64,000 bases of DNA, from the NCBI GenBank assembly GCA_015680685.1, contig MNCI01025588.1:60822-124821 (forward strand), read 5' to 3'. Shown piece by piece: positions 35,117 to 50,100 of this stretch (the first letter of the stretch is position 1; each line of letters opens with the position of its first letter). The stretch comes from Gnetum montanum (lineage: Eukaryota; Streptophyta; Gnetopsida; Gnetales; Gnetaceae). The notes beneath the pieces are model-generated. The model had not been told where the DNA came from. It did not search any database and saw only the letters and a program-made list of their open reading frames with translations. A program made the position numbers and the translations under genes.

Positions 35117-38100
35117 TTATGCCCAAAGAAGACCGTCAATATGGATATCTGAATTCAATACAGGAGCTTCAACATGATCCTCAGTCTTATTAACGCTGCC
35201 TTTTGATGAATATACGCAGGGCCGCAATAAATCGGGGGATCTTTCACATGGAATACCATAAGCCTTAAGTATTTTGGGAGTTGCTGCAGATGCGCTTTTC
35301 CTTTCCAAAACAACTAAATAACTGTCCTCGAACTCAAAGATTAAATATCCGTCCTTGCATGCTACAAATATATGAATGTAAAAATTTTTAGCAGAATGAA
35401 ATATCGGGAGGATAAGATGAAATGTCAGAAATTATATAAGTAATTTAAAATTTCACTTACAGTCTACAAGATGGGCTAAATGCTTTATATTCTTGATTTT
35501 GACCCCATTAAACTTCAAAACCTGGTAAACGGATTGAAACAATGCATCAATGCTAATAAAATACACATTATACAATGAACATACTGGAGCGAATCAATAT
35601 TAGGAGTATTAGCGTGCCTGCTGATTGTTCATGGACTCGTATCCAACACTGACTACACTAGGCAATACCTGTGATTTGCAAAAACAGCCAAGAAACACCA
35701 CTACTGATGAATCTAGAAAAAATATTGAAACTGGTATGGTTTCAATTGTTAAGTAGCAGAAATATTCAGTTTGCGGAATTTCTTTGCATTCCAAATGAGA
35801 TGAAATAGAAGATTACTATCTACCTGAGATAAAATAACGATTTGCTGGCCTTCAAATTGTGCCAAGGAATATCGTGCCTTTGCCAAGAGTTTTAGCTGAC
35901 AATAAGCGGAAAAACATTTTTTAAAAAATCGGTAAAAGACGAGCAGAAGAATAAACACTTTAGCAACATAAGCCTAAAATTGTGAAATACAGAATACTGA
36001 TTCCTACAGCATACCCCCATTTCTTCCTCACATTCTTCACTGCATGTCAGAAAGGAAAATTTTGAAATCAGAACTAAAATTATAGCTTTGTTAAAATATC
36101 CTTATAAAGCAAGTTTGTTTTTTTTTTAATGAAAACTACACTGAAATGTCGACAGCTTACTCTATTAGTGGCTCCGACAAAGGTGTAAAAACCAATCCTG
36201 CAACAATTAGATAGGACGGTTGCTCTCCGTTGTTGTGCAGTGGCACCTTCAAAAAATATTATCCTCCATATGTGCCTTAAAAGGAAAACTGGATACATTT
36301 CTTTGTATTATTAAGAATTCATTTATGAAAGCTACATATACCAGATGAACTCGGGGTTCCAAAGTCGTGACAACAGTCATTTTTTTCCCTTGACGTACAA
36401 TTCCAAGCTCTGCTGTTTCACCTGTGTATCTACATTTGCGGAAAATCAGTGTTATTTATAGTTCATGACATATGATAAATATTCTGTCTGTCTGTCTACA
36501 AAGGAAGTAGAATATGCTCTAATAGCCCAAGAATTGTCCTACTTCTGACAGACGAGATATCCAAAAGCAATTCGCTCCAATGTGCGAAAAGGTACAGTGC
36601 CTTCATTGGCGATAGGTATCCCATCAAACCTTGTAATGACATCCCCCTGTACATAATTATGCAAGTGCAAAGGATTAGGAAACTTATGCTTGGTGCATCT
36701 ATAATTGATCAATACGGAAGGGAAATATACATCTTTTAAATCAGTAGATGGATTCAACCTAAGCAACCTAAACTAATTAAGACGTACCACTTTCAAGACT
36801 TTGCTAGCAGGTGAAGTTGGTTCAACTGCCCTTATTAATACACCCTGCAATGGTGCAATAAGACCAAAAAAATTTAGTACGACCATCATATGTTTCTTCT
36901 TAGTAAAAGTCCTGGCTACGTGAACTGGATGGATGCATAATGTTTTTCGATCGGTGTTCTCAAATTCGAAGTCTTAGCAAACTGTAGATTTTTAAAACAT
37001 ACTTGATGGAAAATCAGAAAAAAAATATTTAAATTATTTAAAACCCGCTTCAGATTCCTAGCAATTTTGGATACAAAGCATTCCTTTCTACATTGCATGT
37101 TCCAATGAGGCTGATTTGGAAAGTTTGAATGAGATGATAAGATTTAGTCGAAGAAGGCCCAGTTCATGATTATAAACATTTTTCTTTACTCAAATTTACA
37201 TGAAATCAGCTTTCACACAGCCCTACAAGACAACCACCCTTAAAAAATAATTATTGCAAAAACTTTCTTAGTGGTTGGGACGATCCCATGGTAAGAGCAC
37301 GTTTGAATAACAAACGCTTGCACAAGCAAATGTGGCAGATAATTTATGACATTCATGCAAGATAGATACACAAGGCACACACAATTTGGCATGGACAAGG
37401 AAGAAGCTTCATTTCAAGTGTTGCATTTGTCAACAATACCAAGTTAGCACCACATGATTTGCAGGATGCTTGTCTAGTAATCCTTTATCAGGGTTAGTTT
37501 CGCACGTTTTGCAACACAAGGCGAGAGTCAGCCCTTCATTCCTCTATTTTAAGGAAAGCAGTTTATTTGTAGGATAATTCTTAACTCAGCCATAGCTTAT
37601 TCCTTTTTCTGTCCTTGTAAATATTCATTCCAAGAATTTTCTTTGCTTGTCCCAAATCCTTCATAGCAAATTCTTTGCCCATTTCCAGTTTTAGATGTTT
37701 TATTTCTGCCATGTCATTTCCAGCAATTAACATATCATCATCAACATACAACAACAACACTGTAAACTTACCCGAAACATCTTCAGAAAAATACACACAG
37801 TGGTCCAGATTGTTCTATGATAATTCAACTTCTTCATGAAGGTATCAAACCTTTTATGCCATTGCCTAGGGGCTTGTTTCAGACCATATAAGCTCTTTTT
37901 CAATATGCAAACTAGACTTGAGCCTTGTTGTTTTTCATACCCTTCTAGCTATTTCATATATATTTCCTCCTCCAAATCTCCATGGAGGAATGCTGTTTCT
38001 ATGTCAAGTTGTTCCAAATCTAAGTCCATGCAGGCCACCAAAGATAGCACTAAACATATAGAAGAGTGTTTTACCATCGGAGAAAAAATTTCTTGAAAGT

Positions 38101-41100
38101 CTATGCTTGGTTTTTGTGCATAGCCTTTCACCACCAACCTAGCCTTGAAACGTATTTCCCCATTGGTCTATGTTTTAATTTTGTATAGTTATTGCACTCC
38201 AAGGGTTTTTTCCCTTTTGGCAACTGAACCAGCTCCCACATTTTGTTCTGCTGGAGTGATTCTCATTCATCATTCATAGCTACTTTCTACTTTGCAACAT
38301 TAGTACACATCATGGCTTTCTCCATTGTTTCCATTATTTCTGGTTCACCACTATCATTGTAAAGTATATAATTCAGTGAGGGAGAGTACATGTCAAGAGG
38401 TCTGGTAGCTCTTGTTGACCTTCTAACCCAATGAGACACGTCTGCAGCTTGTTGTTCATCATCTTTTTCCTCATTTCCTTGTTGTGCTCCATTTTTCTCC
38501 TTGCTATCCTGAGTTCTCAGCTTGTTGCCATGTAATTTTCAGCATGCTGTCCAATGTTTCCAAATCTAGAAAATCCATGAATTTTATCATTTTCAATTTC
38601 TTCAGTCGCCCTAAAAGGAGTTCTCATGCTATCTGAGCCATTGCTGTCCTTGTCTTTTGTTTGTTGCTCACTAAACATCACATTTTCTCTAAATTTAACG
38701 TCCTTTGATCTCACTACATGTTTCAATCCAAGATCCCAAAGTCTGAATCCTAAATCATCTTCTCTGTATCCAACAAATATGCAATGTTTAGCCTTGTCCT
38801 GTAGTTTGGTTTTGTTCTCCTTTGGAATATGCATAAATGTCTTGCATCCAAAAATTCTTAAATGACTGTATGAAATGTCTTTACCTCTCCAAACAGCTTC
38901 TAGAACAACATTATCAATTGAAGAATGTGGAGACCTGTTCACCAAATATGCTGCAGTCTTAATTGCCTCTCCCCAAAACATCTTAGGTAGGCCAGCACCT
39001 GGAACCATTGTTCTAGCACGATCCAACAATGTTTTGTTGCATCTTTCAGCAACTCCATTTTCTTGTGGTGTACCAGGAGAGATATGAATGTGCCTAATTC
39101 CTTTACTGTTGCAGAAATCAACAAATACTTTGGAAGTGTACTCCCCACCGTTATTAGTTTGCAAACATTTTATTTTCAGAGTTGTTTCATTTTTTACTCT
39201 TGCAACAAATGTTTTGAAAACTGAAAACACTTCATCTTTTGATTTAAGCATATAAACCCAAACCTTTCTTGTACAATCATTTATGAAAGTTACAAAATAA
39301 ACAGATCTACAAAGAGAAATGGGAGTCATAGGACCACAAACATTAGAATAGACCAATTATAACTTATTTTTCTTTCTACTGTCTAGATCCCTATGGAAGT
39401 TTACTCTCTTAGATTTTCCAACTAAACAATTTTTGCAATTAGTTTGGGCATAAGAAAATACAAGAATGATAGACTGATTTTGAAGTACCTTTAAGCTTGA
39501 CCAGACAATGTGTCCAAGATGTCTATGCTACACTTTAGAACTTTTTGTATCAAAAACTGTTGCAATAGAATTGCATGAATATGTCATCAACGTATATAAG
39601 CTGCCCTCCTTCTTTCTTTTTAGAATGGTCATGATTCCCTTGGAAATCCTCCAATGTCCAACTCCACTATTGAAATTTAGACCTGAATCATCTAGCTGTG
39701 GAACTGAAATCAACTTCTTTGTGACTTCGGAACATATCTAACGTTATCTATTGTCAACTTTGGCATCCCTACTTGTTGCAGACTTATACTTTTAATCCCA
39801 AGAACTTTTAAAGCTTTTCCATTAGCAGCATATACAACACTAGATTTAACTTCATGATAAGATGTAAAACAAGACTTATCTGGACAAATGTGAAAGGAGG
39901 CACCCAAGTCAATCAATTAGATGTCACTGCAACGTCTACCTACCACCATTGTACATAGTTTTTGAACTAAGAAACTAATGTTTTCGTTAACTGCATTTAC
40001 CTTTGATGTTCCTTCTTCTGACTTCTTCTCATTTTCTTTATCTTTCTGTGCTTTCCATGCAAAACAATCCTTCTTCAAATGATCTTTTTTCTTATAGAAC
40101 CAACACTCTTGAGTTTGAGTTTTGCCACGTGATACATCTTTGTTCCTACTTCTTCCCCTACTTGGGAAACGTCTCCTACTTCTCCCTCTTTCCTTTGCTA
40201 CATGAAGATTTTCAGATCTAGAAAAGTCGTCTACTCTTCCTTCTGAATCCTAAAGGGTAGACATGACCTGTTCAAATGTCATAGATGAAGCACTTATAGA
40301 AGTAGTAATAGATGTCACAATTGTAGACTAGGAATCAGGTAAGGAATCTAACAGAGCATAAGATTTAACTAAATCCAGAATAACAATTTTATATTCTTCC
40401 AACTTATTCAAATTTTCCAATCAACTCATCTAAATGATCTTGGAAAGATACATCAGATCTCTTCTTGCATCTAAAAACTTTTTGATAAATATGAAAGGTA
40501 TTCACCTAATACTTTATCAAACCTATTCTTCAACCTTTGCCACATATCATGTGGATCCATATCAAGTTTCATTGACGCCAAGATCCCATTGCTTAGGGTT
40601 GGATGAATGAAAGATAATGCTTTAGTCTTAATTTTTCTCCAATTAGCATTCGACATTCCCGCTGGTTGAGAAGTTTCTAGGGCCTCTTGACGCTCCTTTT
40701 GTGCTAAAACGACCTTTATCAAAATGCTCCAGACATTACAGTTCTTTCCTACCAATTTTTCTGTCGTTTGTAGCCTCTCCATCTCTTTAGATTTAGCTTT
40801 GATACTAGTTGTTATAATCGGAAGCGATAGTTTCAATAAAACAATTAGCAGATCAAATCTGAAAATACACTAGAGAAGCTTTAGAGAAATTATTAGAATG
40901 CTATAGATCTGAATAAAACGTTAAAGGCAGAAAATATCGTGCTGTAGTAGATCAAATAGATGTTGTAAATCACTTAAAAAATCGCTGTAAACTCTAGCAA
41001 ACGTTTGCTGTAAAAGCAGAATGAAAACAACGAAAGAAAATCACACAAGAACACAGAGATTTACGTGGTTTGGGCCCTTTTTACCCTACCACCACAACAA

Positions 41101-44100
41101 TGTTGATCTGCCTTCAATTCTGCTCATATCTTAAGGACACAAGCCATCCTTATAGCTTTCCCAAGCACCCAATCTGTTACTTCAATAGATCTTAGATCTC
41201 AAACTCTCGTTTTCAAGGTAAAACCTCAATACAATGCTTTCACATCAAAAACACATCCATAAAGGCTACCCCAAGCCTTTTATTTATAAGAAAACATTAG
41301 GACCAAATCCCAATGCTAACACATGTGGGATAAAACACATCCCCACATAAACATCACTTTACAAACTGACCCCTTTTTTCATATCATTATTTAAAATGCA
41401 ACATCCTTTTAAAAACATAAAAGGAAATACAACAAATAATATTAACGTATTTGTCTTCATTTTTCCAACATAATCCTTCCATGTAAGCTAGTGATGTAGT
41501 GAATGTTTTTAATTACAATACATCCAGTATAACGTCAAATTGTTTGCACTAAAATTCAGCATATAGATTTTACGTCAAAAAGCAAGCCACATACCTCATT
41601 TGAAGGAACGTTCAAGCATGCCCTAAGAGCAGGATTCTCCAACTTTTGTAGCAAGACACCCAAACAAGGGAAACCTATAGTGATCAGTTCACTTGAATGT
41701 TAATTGAAAACAAAGTTTACCAACTGATATTTACAAAGAAGAAAACTTTAGAAGTTATGTAATCACCTTGCAAAAAAATTCCAGGAAATGCAAATAATTT
41801 TCATAAGTAATGCAAGTGATACCAATAAAAAAAGATATCCTATTTTGTGAATTTAAATAAAATGCAGTATCTCTCCAGATATACCAATGTGCATTGTTAA
41901 TGACAGATATCATAATAAAAGTTCCAAGGATAGATCAAGGATCTGTACATTTTTGCAAAAAGGATTTCCTATGGTTATTTAAAACAGCATATGCTAACAC
42001 TAACCGTGATTGCCATGCCCAATCATGAGTATAAATTGTGTGAACAGTGTTAGTGTATTAAGTATGGTTAATCACCCTCCAGTAACATCCAAGTCTCAGT
42101 TTCAACATTATCTTGTTAGTAATGGAAAAAAGATGAAAGAAATTAAGGTGATGATTGAAGATGTTCTTACAATAGGGATGCTAAAAGCATAGCTATCACA
42201 TTCTGTAAATTATGTACGACATGCACGCAACTCTCTAGCTGAGTGGTTTGGGTCATCCAGGTCATTACCTGAACCAGTACATTCGCTCATCATTGCAGAT
42301 TTGATTTTAACTACCTTTTTCATTAACTAGGGATGCATTAACGTTTCTGATACAAAAAAATAAGAATGACCATGATAAATTGAAGTTTAAATTATAAAGT
42401 AAATTGTAAACTGATTTATGTTTCAAAACATTTTTAAAAGAAAATATACAAAGAAAAACAACTGAAAACAAAATGTGGTGAAAAGTGCCTATTACCAGTA
42501 TACTTTCCATTCCGTTCATAATCATTCAGAAAATGAGAAACAACACTCGTTGGGATCACATAACCAATGTTCTCCGCATCTTCTGCCCTATAAACCTAAA
42601 CAAAGACAGCAGATCAGATATGTGCTAACGCTTGGGAGGAAGCAAAGCTCAAGATTATTAGATGGAACAATAATATTATCTCGTTGCATCTATGAGCAAA
42701 GTCGTGGGATAATTGAATAATTTCAAATTGTCAATTTAATACGCATCCACAAGATGAACTAAATACAAGATAGGCTGCCAATGTATAGAATAATTTACTC
42801 TAGCACATGTTAATGATTTATTTTTAAAGAAAAATAACAAATTTACAAATATAGGCACTTGTAAATATACTAGCGGGAGGCATATTTATTCAGGAATTGA
42901 TAAATGGCATTCTTAGTGGGGAAAAGTATGCATCGTAGTGCAATTCCCAATGATGTTTATAAAGGACGATTCATATCATAGCACCACCATCAACATAATC
43001 GAATATTACAGAACATATAACAAGTGCATAGAGAGCCGCAATGGTAGGAGAGAAAAGAATGGTCATTCATTTAAGTAATTAAATATTTTTTAATCTTCGA
43101 CTGTACATTGTCATGTTTGCCTCAAATAATGAATGCCAATTTCAAAGATGCAAAAACAAGTGGAGCACTATAAGTTGCAATATTGATATCATTGTCCCTG
43201 TGGATATATCTAAACTCAATGTACTAATACATGTACCTGAAACGCAATTCCAATACATTCTCCATTTTCGTTAAAAGCAGGTCCACCACTATTTCCTGCA
43301 TTACATAACTGTAGGGTCATCATAAACACCATCAAATTTTAAATACAGATTTTGGGTAAAAGAAAAATTTGCCTGCACTTAACAATCAAATACAGATTTT
43401 AAACACAAATTTACAATTGAAAGCAGTCTTACCGGGGTTGACTGCTGCATCTATCTGTATACCAAGTAAATCAATAATTCCGTGTGCATACGCTGTCACC
43501 TAAAATCCATAAAAACAAGCACCACATCAAGGTTAGAAAACTCAAGCAGGCATTTCATAAGCTGCACTTTCATCTTCCTAAATTTTCTAGTTAGATTTTG
43601 CACCAAGTACTGTTAGAAAGTTAGAATAAAACCTGATCAATTAGGGCCTGATTCTGTGGATCAACTTACCAAAATTAGTTGATTCTCTAAATCAATTTCT
43701 GTTAGTTATTTTTTAGATTTCTTGTTCCTTATTTAGTAGATTTCCTATTATAATTCTCTTCTATAAATTGCTGTAATTTGTTGATTCAAAATGAATAAGA
43801 GAGTGAGAATTATTTTTCCAATCTTTTCTTCTCTCCTTCGTGTTGATGGTATCAAAGCCGGTTCTTTCACTAGCGTAAGAACCTAGTTGGCAAACCAAAA
43901 TGGCAAGCACAACACTTGCATTCTCTACAACAGAATCCTCTTTGATTCCTATTGTCTCAACTCCACCCTTATCCCTTTTCTCCTCTCAAACCAAAAATCA
44001 TTCTCTTCAAATCACCATACACCAACTGAACGGAAATAACTTCCGTGAATGGTATCAATCAATCTTGCTTGCGATCAAAGGGAGGGGCAAAATGGGGTAC

Positions 44101-47100
44101 TTGACAGGAGCAATTGCCATGCCTAAAGAAAGTTCTACCACATACAGCAAGTGGGAGGTAGAAAACTTAATTGATCAATTCAATGGAGCCCAAAAGCGAA
44201 AAGCTGTATCTATTTTATCAAACAGCCAAGGAGATCTGGAATACCGTAAAAGAGATGTATTCAAACCTTGAAAACATCTCACAAAGCTTCGAAGTCCGAT
44301 CCGCCATTCACAATACTTGGCAAGGTAACTCATCAATCACTGAATATTTCAATACTCTCTCAGAACTATGGCAAGAAATTGATGTATTCCACAATGTGAC
44401 TTGGAAATCTCCTAATGATGCAATCATGTATAACAAAATGGTGGAAAGAGAGCAGATTTTTGATTTTTTGTAGGGCCTTCACAAAGATCTTGATGATTTG
44501 GGGACAAGTACTCAGTACTAAACAACTCCTCTCCTTGAAGGAAGTTTTTGCAGAAGTAAGGAGGGAAGAAAGTAGAAAGAAAGTGATAATGCACTCTCAA
44601 AATCCACCCATTGAAGCCGTGTCCCATGGTTCGGCTCTAGTTGCAAACCGTGAAGGAGGTAACTCAAGGAACCAAAAGGGAAAAGATAAACAACTATGGT
44701 GCGAGCATTGTAACAAGCCCTATCACACCAAGGATACATGCTGGGATATACATGGAAAGCCTACAGATTGGAAACCATGGAGCCAACAATGGAACAACAA
44801 GTTAGCATACACAGTTGAATCATCAAATGAGATAAAGGCTGCCTCAAACCTATTTACTGATGAATAGCTACAAGTACTCCGGAAATTGCTGAATGTCTCC
44901 CAAAATAGCAAGGAAACTGAGGCTACTCCTAAAGCTCCTACTACACTTGCTGCCCAACAAGGTAATACTAGCCTTGTCTCTTCCTTATTGTCCTACAAGG
45001 GCTCCTTAAATGGTTGGATCGTAGATACGAGAGCCTCTGACCACATGACCAGTTCATTAGAAGCATTTTGTATGTATGAAGACTGTGTGGATAAAATTAG
45101 CATCACAGTGGTTGATGGTTTGCCGAGCTCAACTATAGGCGATGTAAAATTGCTTGGGTTCATTTTAAAATCTATGCTTTATGTTTCGAATTTAAAATGC
45201 AATTTGCTCTCGATTAGCAAGCTAACCAAAGACTTGAATTGTGTTGTAACCTTTTTCCTTCTCATTGTGAGTTTTAGGATCTGTCATCGGGGAGAACAAT
45301 TGGCAATGTCGATGAGTGACATGGCCTCTATTATCTCATTGGTATTGGTTCTCCATCAAAGTTTGAATCTCCTACAACCTCATTTATCTCTTCTGAGTCT
45401 ATTCTTGAGTCTGAGGTAATGCTTTGGCACAAAAGATTAGGACACCCAAATTTTACATATTTGAAACATTTGTGTCCTCGTATGTTTACTAATAAAGATC
45501 CTTCATCTTTCAAGTGTGATAATTGTATTTGTGCAAAACAAATTTGAACATCTCGTCCTCCTCATCCTTATAAACCTTTTGTTCCGTTTCACCTTGTTCA
45601 TAGTAATGTGTGGGGTCCTTCACGAGTACCAAATTTAATTGGGGAGACGTTGGTTTGTAACTTTTGTAACTTTCATAAACGATCACACTTGTGTATGTTT
45701 GGTGTACCTAATGAGAGATAAATCTGAAGTTAGCTTACTATTCAAAGAATTCCATAAGCTCGTTACAAATGTTTTCCAATCGTCAATTCATATTCTTCGT
45801 TTAGATAATGGTAAAGAATATTTTTCTCAAGAGCTTAAAGCATATTTAAGTGAGCATGGAATCTTTCACCAAGTTCTTGTGCCTATACACCCCAACAAAA
45901 TGGGGTTGCAGAACAAAAAAATAGACATCTTCTGAAGGTGGCTCGATCAATTATGTTTACTAGCTATGTTCCTCAATCCTTTTGGGGAGAAGTTGTTCTC
46001 ACTTTTGCATATCTCATTAATTGAGTACCATCTAAAACTCTTCAATACCAAACTCCACTAAGTCTTCTCTTATCAACCTTTCCTTCTACACAAATTCTCA
46101 ACACTCTTCCACCTTGTGTCTTTGGATGTGTCATATATGTACATAATGCTCAACCAAATCATAGGAAACTTAATCCAAAAGCCCTCAAGTGTGTATTCTT
46201 AGGGTATTCTCCTACATAGAAAGGGTATAAATGCTACTATCCTCCTTTGAAATGTGTTTTTGTATCATGTGATGTCACATTTCTTGAACACCAAGTCTTT
46301 TATCCAAATGTTACTCTTCAGGGGGAGAATCAACCTATAGAAGAGCAAGGGTATAAATGCTACTATCCTCCTTTGAAATGTGTTTTTGTATCATGTGATG
46401 TCACATTTCTTGAACACCAAGTCTTTTATCCCAATGTTACTCTTTAGGGGGAGAATCAACCTATAGAAGAGCAACACTGGGATTCAATCATATCCCTACC
46501 AATTGCTATGCTCGAGTTCTCATCAGAAAATCATGTCACACCTCATGTCGAATCAGTCCAAGGGTCAGATTCAAATCCAAGGGGAGAATCACACTCAAAA
46601 CCAATTCTAGGATATTCTAGACAGCCACAAGCTCCTCAACAAAACCAAGAGCCCGAACCGGTGATAGACCTAAGTGATGGAGGTATACAAGAGTAGTTTG
46701 AGATGGTGAATGATAATGAAGAGATTGACTTGGATATTCCGATTGTGGTTAGAAAAGGGGTGAGGCCATGTGTAAAATATCCCATTTCTAATTATCTCAC
46801 ATACTCCAAGTTATCATGTAATTATAGGGCATTTCTTTCAAAGGTTGATGAGACACAATTTCCGAGGGATATCTTTAAGGCTTTGGAAGATTCCAAATGG
46901 AAGGAAGCTATGATGGAAGAAATGAAGGCTTTGGAAGACAATGAAACATGGGAAATAGTCCACCTACCTAAAGGGAATAAACTTGTGGGAAGCAAATGGG
47001 TCTTAATTGTCAAGTATGGTCCTGATGGCAGCATTGAAGGATACAAGGCCAAACTTGTGGCACAAGGGTTCACCTAGACATATGGGATAGACTATGCAGA

Positions 47101-50100
47101 AACATTTGCTCCTATGGTGAAAACTCAATTCTATTAGGGTTTTAGTATCTTTAGCTGCAAATTTGGATTCGGGGCTGCATCAACTTGACATAAAAAATGC
47201 CTTCCTAAATGGTACATTGGAAGAAGAAGTTTACAGGAGGATACCACCTGGTTTTGAATCTCAAGAAGGTACGAGTAAGGTATGTAGATTAAAGAAGTAT
47301 CTCTACAAACTCAAACAATCTCCTTGAGCTTGGTTTACTCAATTTGGTGGTGTGATGAAGGAACTTGGATATGAGCAAGGATAAGCTCATCATACTTTAT
47401 TTGTTAAAAAAGGGAAGCATGGTAAAAGATCAATCCTTATTATTTGTGTCGATGATATAGTGATTACAGGAGATGATGATCATGAGATTGAAGATCTCAA
47501 AAGGAAGCTCCAAGCAGAGTTTAGAGTCAAAGATTTTGGTCCACTGAAGTATTTTTTGGGAATGGAAATTGCTAGAAGCAAGAAAGGGATTTTCATCTCC
47601 CAAAGCAAATACATCATGGATTCACTCAAAGAGATTGGCAAGATGGGGTGTAGACTAGCAGGGACTCCATTGGAACAAAATTGGAAACAGAAGACTCCTG
47701 AAGAAGATCCTCCTGTAAATCAAGAAAGCCATCAACGCTTGGTTGGTAAACTCATCTATTTGTCTCTCACTAGGCCAAATATTGCTTTCAGCGTAAGTAT
47801 TGTTAGCTAGTTCATGCATGCTCCTACAAAGAGACGCCAAGATGCTGTAAATTAGATTCTAAGGTATCTACAGGGATGCCTAGGGAAAAAACTATTGTTC
47901 AAGAAGTGCAGTGAAAGGGACATTGTTGGTTTTGTTGATGTAAATTGGGTTGGAGCCGTTAAAGATGACAAGTCTACTATAGGGTATTGTACCAAGGTTT
48001 GGGGAAACTTAGTGACGTGGAAAAGCAAAAAACAATCTATTGTAGCACGTAGTAGTGTAGAAGATGAATATAGAGCTATAGCACAAGGAATTTGTGAACT
48101 CATTTGGCTACAAAGGTTGATAGAAGATCTCAAGATACCCCAAAGTGGTCCGATGAGGTTGTTTAGCGATAGTAAGTTTGCCATTAGTATTGTCCAAAAT
48201 CCAATCTAGCATGATCATATGAAGCATGTGAGAATTGATAGGAATTTCATAAAAAACGAAGTTGACAACGGAACAATTTCTCTATCTTACATTTCTACCA
48301 AGATGCAAAAAGTTGATATTCTCATGAAGGCCTTATGCAGACCAAGCTTTGATTCTTTTGTTACCAAGCTTGAAATGATAGATATCTATTTACTAGCTTG
48401 AGGGGGAGTGTTAAAAATTTAGAATAAAACCCAATCAATTAGGGCCTGATTTTGAGGATCAACTTACCAAAATTAGTTGATTCTCTAAGTCAATTTCTGT
48501 CAGTTATTTTCTAAATTTCTTGTTCCTTATTTAACAGATTTTCTATTGTAATTCTTTCGTATAAATTGTTGTAATTGTCGATTCAAGATGAATAAGAGAG
48601 TGAGAGAATTATTTTTCCAATCTTTTCTTTTCTCCTTCATGTTCAAGTACATTGATTTAATGCATGAAGTGCTTTATACTATTTGTTTGTAACTACCTGG
48701 CAGCATCAGCAATACAAAAATATGCAATGAACAAAAACAAAGTGAAGTGCAAACTTTATCATCTCATACATAGTCTACTATTCAGTTAGTTTGTGAGAAA
48801 ATAAATAGTTAATAAGACTCCACCTTATCATCATCATCATCTTAGCCTTGTCCCAACAAAATGAGGCTGGCTATACAAGTTCCTTATTTATTTGCAATTT
48901 CTTCAGATCATCTTCAATCATTTAAATATTTAATAAAATTGTTAACAAGGAAAATGGTTTGACAACATCATGGCCTCTTCTTTCAATATGTTAAGTAATA
49001 CTTGCATTTATAACAATTCAGTTGCTGATAACAGGATTCGACAAGCTTTTCAGTGTCATCAATGTCACTAAATTCAGCAATTTCAAGTGGGAACAAAACA
49101 AACAGAATGGCCAGAAGGGTTTGGAAAAGTGGTCATGATGAAAGAAACTATATCTTACTAGCCAGGAGAAGAAATTGCAAGCATCTTTGTATGAACATGC
49201 TAAAGGAAAACCAAAATTCAAGAGTGCTAAACCTTCTCACATAAAAAGTTGCAGTTTGAACCAAGGGGGTTTTGGCAATGAGAATCGTGGGTGGCATGTA
49301 GGTCTACCACAAGAACTTAAGGATGAAATTAAAGCCAAGTGCAAAAAGTAAACTTAAATTGGCAACTGCAGAGCATGACCACTTTTAAAACAGATATATG
49401 GCGCAAGAAAATTTTCACCCACAGCAAAAATTAGTTAACAGAGGATTGGAAGAGAAAATGAAGCTGAAAATAGATCTTGTTACTGCTAAGGTAACCATAT
49501 GTATTTCCTTGCAATCACAAACAAGTTAACTGCAGCAGGCATGTTTTGGAATGTGTTTAAGGATGATACAGAGACATTCACAATCAAAAAGTGGCATAAA
49601 CCGAATTGCTCTACCCAGCCTGTGTCTATTTACGTGCATTTACAGCAAATGTTAATCCGTATGTGATTTGAGCCAAGATCCAACTTTGCATAGGAAAAAG
49701 TAAATTGATTGGAATATACAAGTAGAAAGGGGCATACCAATTTATTTCATGGTGGTCTGGCATAATTTTGATCAATATTTAGTAATTATTCAAGGCTTTT
49801 GGACGTTTCTGTACCCTATAGTCCTATACAATATCCGTCTAAAACAATTCAAGGAAATATAATTGACAAATGGCTCACCTCAATTCGTGAAACAACACCC
49901 TTTGTAACAGAAATTGTATCTCCTCCAAGTGGATAACCAACAACTGTCACTGCATCCTGCATTATGACATCAATATGTATAAACAGATTTTAATGGTCAG
50001 CCTATATAAATACGATGATGGTTTATAAAAAGGCTTAAGCATTCAGAATTGTTTTACTGTTAAAAAAATAAGGAAAAAGAATAGGATAATGTATGTTTGT

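Larger units (their letters stand above)
37570..41470 (-). mobile_element. Ty1/copia (Tork/TNT1-like) element, 3' truncated, in DEG2 intron
   Basis: Same orientation as DEG2. On the minus strand: 5' LTR 41470-40810, primer site just below it (TAGTATCAAAGC, 40808-40797), gag, protease, integrase, and RT up to 37581 ([10 protein letters not shown]). RNase H and the 3' LTR are missing, so the element stops inside pol. The clade call rests on the RT blocks [18 protein letters not shown] and the LLLYVDD region. Confidence 0.87.
36845..41594 (-). other. DEG2 intron with truncated copia element
   Basis: 4.75-kb intron between exons ending ...NVPSNE and beginning GVLIRAVEP. 36854-37570 shows nothing recognisable, and 37570-41470 is the copia remnant described separately. 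Confidence 0.85.
43606..48650 (+). mobile_element. Complete Ty1/copia element with LTRs and AGTAC target duplication, in DEG2 intron
   Basis: Inserted antisense to DEG2 in the intron between exons 43499-43433 and 49956-49879. The 5-bp duplication AGTAC lies at 43606-43610 and 48646-48650. 5' LTR 43611-43846, primer site TGGTATCAAAGCC right after it (initiator-Met type), gag-pol 43900-48401, purine tract GAGGGGGAG before the 3' LTR 48409-48645. The LTRs differ at roughly one site in ten by eye, so the insertion is old. Frames are broken throughout. Confidence 0.93.
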
